64,000 nt of DNA. Source: Kofleriaceae bacterium (GTDB taxonomy: Bacteria > Myxococcota_A > Polyangia > Haliangiales > Haliangiaceae). A model generated the notes under the pieces. It was not told the origin of the DNA. It saw only the letters and a program-made list of their open reading frames with translations, and did no database searches. Shown here piece after piece: positions 59,168 to 64,000 of this stretch (within the stretch, counting starts at the first letter, position 1; every line of letters begins with the position of its first letter). The stretch spans positions 85,569 through 149,568 of the forward strand of contig JAGPCY010000022.1 in assembly GCA_018057825.1 (NCBI GenBank). Reading direction: 5' to 3'. Made by a program: the position numbers and the translations under genes.

Positions 59168-60352
59168 GTGATCGACGCGATCTTCGGTGAGCCCCTGGCG
59201 GCGCCGCTGCGCTTGCGGCGCGGCACCTGGCGCACGGCGACCTTGGCCGAGACCTGGCGGCGGTTCGCGCCCCTGGCGCCGCGGGTCGGCCTGACTCGCC
59301 TGGCCGACTTGACCGGCCTCGACGCGGTCGGCGTCCCGGTGGTGGCGGCGATCCGGCCGATGGGCCGCTCGCTGTCATCGTCGCAAGGCAAGGGCGCGAC
59401 CCTCTTGGCGGCCCGGGTGTCGGCGCTGTGTGAGAGCCTCGAGACCTGGCACGCGGAGGAGCGGCGCCCGGATCGGATCGCGACCGCGCGGGCGCTGGGC
59501 GCGGCGACGATCGCCCGGGCGCGGGCCCTGCCGCGCACCGGCGCTCGATTCGGCCAGGATGTGGCCCGGCCGTGGGTGCGCGCCACGGTCTTGCCGAGCG
59601 GACGTCGCGCGTGGATCCCGTGGCAGGCGGTCACGCTCGACACCGAGGCCGCCACCGCGTCGACGCCGGTGTTCGACGTGTCGTCGAACGGCCTGGCGTC
59701 GGGCAACACCGTCGGCGAGGCGATCGTCCACGGCCTGGCCGAGGTGATCGAGCGCGACGCCGAGGCGGACTGGCGCTTGAGCGGCGATGATCGCCGCGTC
59801 GTCCTCGACACGATCCCCGATCGCCTGGTGCGCGGGCTGATCGATCGGGTGAGCGCGACCGGCACCCGGCTGTGGCTGTGGGACCTGACCAGCGAGGTCG
59901 GCGTGCCGGTGTTCGGCTGTGGCCTGATGCACGATCCGCGCGAGCCGGGCTGGCGCGCGCTGGGCTTCTACCAGGGCTTCGGCTGTCACCTCGATCCGTT
60001 CGTGGCGATGGCGCGCGCGATCACCGAGGCGGTGCAGACCCGGATGACCTACATCTCCGGCGCCCGCGACGACTTCTTTCCGGCCGACTACCGCCAGGCC
60101 ACCGATCGGCGGGTGCTGGCGCGGGTGTGGCGCCGCTACGCCGCGCCCCCCGACGAGTCGATCGACGCCCGCGGCTACGCCCGGCCGCGGTTCGCCGACA
60201 TCGCCGAGGTGCTGGCGGCGCTGGTCGGCGCCCTGGGGGCCGCCGGCTCGCCCGAGGTCGCGGTCGTCGACCTGCGGCAGCCGGCCCTCGGGATGCCGGT
60301 GGTGAAGGTCCTGGTGCCGGGGCGCGCGACCGCGCTGGCGGGGCTCGGATGA
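59168..60352 (+). CDS. YcaO-domain protein (TfuA-associated)
   Basis: A 394-residue ATP-dependent peptide backbone-activating enzyme. GTG 59168 begins the conserved part; the frame is open further upstream but only through the hexamer array. ATP-site features are present: SLSSSQGKGATLLAARVSAL, CESLETWHAEE, and the hallmark SSNGLASGNTVGEAIVHGLA followed by EVIERDAEADW near residue 172. The C-terminal core has GFGCHLDPFVAMARAITEAV and QTRMTYISGARDDF. YcaO proteins form azolines, amidines or, with TfuA, thioamides on peptides. The TfuA gene overlaps it by 4 bp. No precursor peptide or other maturation gene is seen nearby, so the substrate is unknown and could be a protein. Confidence 0.92.
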   Translation: MIDAIFGEPLAAPLRLRRGTWRTATLAETWRRFAPLAPRVGLTRLADLTGLDAVGVPVVAAIRPMGRSLSSSQGKGATLLAARVSALCESLETWHAEERRPDRIATARALGAATIARARALPRTGARFGQDVARPWVRATVLPSGRRAWIPWQAVTLDTEAATASTPVFDVSSNGLASGNTVGEAIVHGLAEVIERDAEADWRLSGDDRRVVLDTIPDRLVRGLIDRVSATGTRLWLWDLTSEVGVPVFGCGLMHDPREPGWRALGFYQGFGCHLDPFVAMARAITEAVQTRMTYISGARDDFFPADYRQATDRRVLARVWRRYAAPPDESIDARGYARPRFADIAEVLAALVGALGAAGSPEVAVVDLRQPALGMPVVKVLVPGRATALAGLG

Positions 60353-61083
60353 CCGCGACCACCGTGATCTTCGTCGGGCCGACCTTGCCGGTGTCCGAGG
60401 TCCGGACGCTCTTGCCGGGGGCCGAGGTGGCGCCGCCGGTCGCGGCCTTCGACGTGCTGCGTCGGCTGACCGCGCGGCCGCCGGCCCGGCTGGCGATCAT
60501 CGACGGCTACTTCGAGCGCATGGCCGCGGTGTGGCACAAGGAGCTCCTGCTCGCCCTCGAGGTCGGCGTCGAGGTGTGGGGCGCGGCCAGCATGGGCGCG
60601 CTGCGCGCCGCCGAGCTCGATCGTTTCGGCATGCGTGGGGTCGGCGCGATCTATCGCGCGTACCGGCGCGGCCGGCTGCGCGACGACGCCGAGGTCGCGG
60701 TGGCGCACCTGCCGGCCGAGGGCGGGTACCTGGCGATCTCGGTCGCGCTGGTCGAGGTCCGCGCGACCCTGGCGGCGGCGCGGGCCGCGCGGGTCGTGAC
60801 CGCGGCCCAGGCCCGCAACGCCTTGGCCGCCGCTTCCGCGACGCCGTACTGGGAGCGGACCTGGGACAGCGTCGAGGCCGCGGTGCCGGCGTCCACGCGC
60901 CGCCGGTTCGCGACCTGGCGCGCCGCCCATCCGTGTCGTCCCAAGGCCGACGACGCTCGCCAGCTCCTCACCACCCTCGCCGCGACCCCGCTCGCGCCCC
61001 CGGCCGGCGCCCGGGTGCCGCGGACCTGGGCCTTCCGGCAGGCCCTGGCCCAGGTCGCGGCCGGCCGGCGCTACAGGTCGTAG
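60349..61083 (+). CDS. TfuA-like protein, partner of YcaO
   Basis: A 244-residue protein whose ATG overlaps the YcaO stop (ATGA). The TfuA core is unmistakable: TVIFVGPTLPVSEVRTLLPG, AAFDVLRRLTARPPARLAII, DGYFERMAAVWHKELLLALE, VWGAASMGALRAAELDRFGM and VGAIYRAYRRGRLRDDAEVA. TfuA proteins act with YcaO in trifolitoxin synthesis and in thioglycine formation on archaeal methyl-CoM reductase, probably by delivering or activating sulfur. Here the pair forms a two-gene unit. Its 3' end overlaps the convergent kinase gene by 13 bp. Confidence 0.92.
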   Translation: MTATTVIFVGPTLPVSEVRTLLPGAEVAPPVAAFDVLRRLTARPPARLAIIDGYFERMAAVWHKELLLALEVGVEVWGAASMGALRAAELDRFGMRGVGAIYRAYRRGRLRDDAEVAVAHLPAEGGYLAISVALVEVRATLAAARAARVVTAAQARNALAAASATPYWERTWDSVEAAVPASTRRRFATWRAAHPCRPKADDARQLLTTLAATPLAPPAGARVPRTWAFRQALAQVAAGRRYRS

Positions 61084-62741
61084 CCGGCGGCCTTGCAGGC
61101 CCGCTTGACCGCCGCCCGCAGGCGCGCCGCGCTCACCTTGCGGAGCGCGGTCTGGGCGCCGCCGACGTCGTCGTTGGCGCAGTAGGCCTGGGCCCGGAGC
61201 GCGTAGAGGACCTGGGCGTCCGGATGATCGTTGAGCGCGGCCCGGGTGACCCGCAGGGCCTCGTCGGGATCGCCGGCCGCCAGGGCGGCCCGCGCCGCCG
61301 CCGTCGCCTGGCGAACCGCCGGTGGATCGTCGTCGGCTGGCGTGGCCCCGGTCGTCGTCCCGCCGTCGGGCCGCGGCGTCGGCCGCGCGGCATCGGGCGG
61401 CGCCGCGGCGTCGATGACGGATCCCGCGTCGACGACGGAGTCGCCGGCGTCGACGACGGTAGCGGCGTCCGGAGCTGGCCCGGATCCCCCGGCATCGACG
61501 GTTCCCGCCGCGTCGACCGTCACCGCCGGCGCTGGCGCTGGCCCGCGATCGCCACCGCCGCCGCCTGCGATCAGGACTCCGGCGACCCCGGCGGCCGCCG
61601 CGATCACCAGGCCGCCGACGTAGAGCGGCAGCTTGCTACGCTTGGCCGGCGCGGTCACCGCGGTGACGGTCGGCGTGGCCGCGGCGGCCGGTCGCTCGTC
61701 GACGGTCGGCGCCGCGCGGGCCAGGGCCGCGCGGGCCGCGGTGGCCAGGGCCGCGCCGTGATCGCCCGAGCCGACGGTGGCGGCGAAGGCGTCGTTGGTG
61801 CTCTGCTTGGCCGGGGTCAGAGGCGCCGCGGCCGCCCGCACCGCCGACGGGATCGGCGCTCGGCTGGTGGTGAGCGGCGCGCCGGTCACCGCCTCGACGA
61901 AGCTGGCCATGTCGGGCCAGCGGTCGTCGGCCTTCTTGGCCAGGGCCCGGTCGATGGCCTGGGCCACCGCTGGTGGCAGGTCGGGCGCCAGCGCCGCGAT
62001 CGGCGGGGCCGGCTCGAACACGACCTTGAAGACCACCTCGGGGATGGTCGCGCCGCCGAACACCGCCTGGCCGGTCAGGAGCTCGTAGAGCACCGCGCCC
62101 AGGGCGAAGACGTCGGTGCGGGCGTCGACCTCGGCGTGCTTGCCGGTGGCCTGCTCGGGGGCCATGTACTGCGGCGTCCCGAGCATCTGGGTGTCCTGGG
62201 TCTTCACCGTCCCCGAGCCGTGGATCTTCGAGATCCCGAAGTCGAGGACCTTGGCCCGGGGCGGGCCCTCCTCCTGCGGGATGAGGAAGATGTTGGCCGG
62301 CTTGAGATCGCGGTGGATCACGCCCGAGCGATGGGCGGCGGCCAAGGCCGAGCCGACCTGGCGCAGGATCGGGATGACCTCGTCGAGGGGCAGCGGACCA
62401 CGGGCCAGGCGCTCGGCCAGGGACTCGCCGGCCAAGAACTCCAGGACCAGGTACGGCGTGCCGTCGGGGAGCTGGTTCCAGTCGTGGACCTCGACGATGT
62501 TGGGGTGGCCCAGGCGCGACGCGATCTCGGCCTCGCGGCGGAAGCGCGCCAGCGACTCGGCGTCGGCGACGTCGGGGTGCAGGACCTTGATCGCGACCTT
62601 CTTGCCGGGCAGCCGGACGTGGCTGGCGACGAACACCGCGCCCATCCCGCCGCGGCCGATCAGCCCCTCGATCGTGTAGGTGTCGGCAATGACCGCACCG
62701 ACATCGAGGGAGCGGGCCGGTGAATGCGCCATCGCCGGCAT
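61071..62741 (-). CDS. Membrane-anchored Ser/Thr protein kinase with TPR-like tail
   Basis: A 556-residue PknB-type kinase (ATG 62741; MAHSPARSLD at 62732 possible). Glycine loop IGRGGMGAVFVAS, K52 in VAIKVLHP, catalytic HRDLKPAN (D145), DFG at 167 and APE in TPQYMAPEQ are all intact. A long disordered linker precedes a membrane helix (KLPLYVGGLVIAAAAGVAGV) near residue 360. The periplasmic part is Ala/Pro/Asp-rich and ends with a short helical-repeat segment (RAALAAGDPDEALRVTRAAL). Such kinases are abundant in myxobacteria and signal in development and cell envelope control. The ligand is unknown. Confidence 0.94.
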   Translation of the reverse strand: MPAMAHSPARSLDVGAVIADTYTIEGLIGRGGMGAVFVASHVRLPGKKVAIKVLHPDVADAESLARFRREAEIASRLGHPNIVEVHDWNQLPDGTPYLVLEFLAGESLAERLARGPLPLDEVIPILRQVGSALAAAHRSGVIHRDLKPANIFLIPQEEGPPRAKVLDFGISKIHGSGTVKTQDTQMLGTPQYMAPEQATGKHAEVDARTDVFALGAVLYELLTGQAVFGGATIPEVVFKVVFEPAPPIAALAPDLPPAVAQAIDRALAKKADDRWPDMASFVEAVTGAPLTTSRAPIPSAVRAAAAPLTPAKQSTNDAFAATVGSGDHGAALATAARAALARAAPTVDERPAAAATPTVTAVTAPAKRSKLPLYVGGLVIAAAAGVAGVLIAGGGGGDRGPAPAPAVTVDAAGTVDAGGSGPAPDAATVVDAGDSVVDAGSVIDAAAPPDAARPTPRPDGGTTTGATPADDDPPAVRQATAAARAALAAGDPDEALRVTRAALNDHPDAQVLYALRAQAYCANDDVGGAQTALRKVSAARLRAAVKRACKAAGYDL

Positions 62742-62743
62742 CG

Positions 62744-62749
62744 TATAAT
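62744..62749 (+). promoter_or_regulatory. Consensus TATAAT box 10 bp before a start codon
   Basis: TATAAT at 62744-62749 is a perfect -10 box in very GC-rich DNA, with only a weak -35 (TGAATG at 62721-62726, 17 bp upstream). Transcription would start near 62756-62757, so the mRNA of the gene at 62759 would have a leader of about 2-3 nt or none. Confidence 0.65.
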
Positions 62750-62758
62750 GTTCGCACC

Positions 62759-63532
62759 ATGCGCGCAGCCCCGGCCGCCCTCGTCGTGATCGCCTCCCTG
62801 GTTTCGGCCGCCCCGGCGGACGCCCGGCCCAAGCGCAAGAAGTCGGACCTGGTCGACATCAGCGCCGCCAAGGCCCGGCTCAAGGTCCTGGCCGACAGCC
62901 AGGGCCGCATCTACGTCATCGACGACGGTTACCAGAGCGAGGAGATGGTCTTCTTCGGCGACCGTCGCCACGTCTACCGCCTGCGGATCTTCGGCGGTGG
63001 CGCCAACGGCACCGAGTTCAGCTACCGGTTCTGGTCGCCGCGCGTCGACGGCCAGGCCGACATCGGCCGCAAGGCCACCGGTGAGTGGTACGTGCAGTGC
63101 AAAGACGACGTCGAGGTCCTGAAGCCCGTGGCCGATGGCGACGCCAAGGCGGTGCTCGACAAGGCGGCGTTCCACACTCCGCTGTGGAAGCGCCAGGCCC
63201 ACGTCCTGGCCCGCGACGACAACGGCGTCTACTACTACGTCGACCGCCTGCGCGACGAGGAGGGTGGCAAGGGCTACCGGATCTTCGTCGGTCAGGCCGG
63301 GGCGATGAAGGAGCTGGCGATGAAGAACGTGGTGTCGGACTCGGTCGGCGAGATCTTCGCTACCAAGGGTGGGCAGCTCCGCCTGCTGACGTCGAACGCC
63401 GAGACCACCTGGATCAAGGGCGCGGCCAAGAGCACGCTGACCGCGGTGCCGGTGACCGACAACGTCAAGCTGATCTACGGCGACCTCGGCGTGTACCCAG
63501 CGGGTCTGGGGACGCCCTGCGACGATCAGTAG
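62759..63532 (+). CDS. Secreted protein of unknown function, probably from a nearly leaderless mRNA
   Basis: A 257-residue exported protein with signal peptide (MRAAPAALVVIASLVSAAPADA), then KRKKSDLVDISAAKARLKVL. Beta-rich body with YVIDDGYQSEEMVFFGDRRH and WYVQCKDDVEVLKPVADGDA; a single Cys pair is present. I recall similar secreted proteins in myxobacteria but no function. No ribosome site precedes the ATG, in line with the -10 box placed 10 bp upstream. It is divergent from the kinase and converges on the gene at the right edge. Confidence 0.78.
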   Translation: MRAAPAALVVIASLVSAAPADARPKRKKSDLVDISAAKARLKVLADSQGRIYVIDDGYQSEEMVFFGDRRHVYRLRIFGGGANGTEFSYRFWSPRVDGQADIGRKATGEWYVQCKDDVEVLKPVADGDAKAVLDKAAFHTPLWKRQAHVLARDDNGVYYYVDRLRDEEGGKGYRIFVGQAGAMKELAMKNVVSDSVGEIFATKGGQLRLLTSNAETTWIKGAAKSTLTAVPVTDNVKLIYGDLGVYPAGLGTPCDDQ

Positions 63533-63544
63533 CGCGAGGAGCGC

Positions 63545-63720
63545 TGGAGGCGAAGGCCGAGACCGAGACCGAGACCGAGACCGGGACCGAGGCGGAGGCC
63601 GAGACCGAGACCGAGACCGGGGCGGCCGGGGGCGGCCGAACCGGGGGTCGTTCTGCGGGCGGCCGGACCGCGGGCGGCCGGACCGGGGGTCGTTTGGGGA
63701 GGCAGGCGTGGCGGGCGGGG
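63545..63720 (+). repeat. Hexamer array H plus GC-rich short repeats, in a convergent gap
   Basis: GAGACC/GAGGCC units run to about 63620, then GGCGGCCGGACCG-like words repeat to about 63700. No gene is visible between 63533 and 63849; the frames open here are Arg/Pro-rich noise. Confidence 0.85.
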
Positions 63721-63849
63721 CGCGGGCGGCGCGGCGGGCCGGGAGAGGGGCGGGCGCGACGGGGCGCGGCGGCGGCGAAACCAGCAGATCGGCCACGCCG
63801 CGACGGCGCGTGCGGGAGGCACGCGCTGGGCGGCGGACCGGGGCGGTCG

Positions 63850-64000
63850 TCACGCGACGGCGGCGACCGTGATGTTCGCGAAGCGCGCGAGCCAGTACGT
63901 GCCGGGCGGGAAGACCGCGGGCAGGCCGGCCCGCCACAGCATCCGCGCGGCGCGGTAGGCGTCGATGAAGTCCCGGTTGCGCTGCAGCGCCGCGACCCGC
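63850..64000 (-). CDS. C-terminal fragment of an unidentified protein, possibly transposase-like
   Basis: The minus frame is open from the right edge to the TGA at 63850-63852, about 49 residues: RNRDFIDAYRAARMLWRAGL, PAVFPPGTYWLARFANITVA and a short tail. This looks like a real protein end. I have a weak memory of similar FPPGTYWLRRFA endings in RayT-type transposases of myxobacteria, but the fragment is too short to decide. The start lies outside the window. Confidence 0.55.
   Translation of the reverse strand, partial: RVAALQRNRDFIDAYRAARMLWRAGLPAVFPPGTYWLARFANITVAAVA

Overview
The window is very GC-rich DNA, densely coded on both strands, with many lipoprotein signal peptides, a Ser/Thr protein kinase, a type IV pilus ATPase, many beta-barrel and multiheme secreted proteins, and long hexanucleotide arrays between genes. 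This looks like a Gram-negative predatory or soil myxobacterium (Myxococcota, perhaps the Haliangium/Kofleria side). That placement is inferred from gene content and composition; no rRNA or tRNA gene was seen to confirm it.

Layout. 1-5255: a starch or maltodextrin island, with two GH13 lipoproteins around a maltoporin-like porin. 5414-13566: a seven-gene, tightly overlapping operon with five c-type cytochromes carrying 66 haem-binding motifs in total, a small membrane protein and a beta-barrel candidate; it reads as a complete inner-membrane-to-surface electron conduit. 13620-18613: an HtrA-like protease with an unknown partner, a hemerythrin, TatD, a Tll0287-like haem lipoprotein and a MESH1-like ppGpp hydrolase. 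18814-29068: argS, a response regulator, pilB, valS, an isochorismatase-fold hydrolase and small secreted proteins. 29272-37771: two small barrel proteins, then a five-gene metal-efflux operon (outer-membrane factor, adaptor, CzcA-type pump, response regulator, histidine kinase). 38029-41648: prfC, a strong candidate for a new selenoprotein gene with an in-frame UGA and SECIS-like hairpin, and two divergent four-helix-bundle genes around a 79-bp tandem repeat. 42151-46211: an FG-GAP-like lipoprotein, a YkgJ-type cysteine-cluster protein and an outer-membrane barrel. 46277-57870: a long co-directional run with an enoyl-CoA hydratase, small membrane proteins, a MutL/GlmL-family ATPase, a beta-rich partner, a four-gene membrane module including a DUF6754-type protein, and a 98 percent identical tandem pair of LolC/E-like permeases. 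57877-64000: a lipoprotein, an orphan YcaO-TfuA pair, a Ser/Thr kinase, a secreted protein whose consensus -10 box implies a nearly leaderless mRNA, and the end of an unidentified gene.

Across the window there are eight arrays of GAGACC-type hexamers. Six sit in gaps between convergent genes, and every convergent gap longer than about 60 bp contains one.

The items most worth following are the selenoprotein candidate (39696-40067), the orphan YcaO-TfuA pair (59168-61083), the 66-haem operon, the uncharacterised GlmL/DUF6754 operon with its duplicated permease, and the convergent-gap hexamer arrays.
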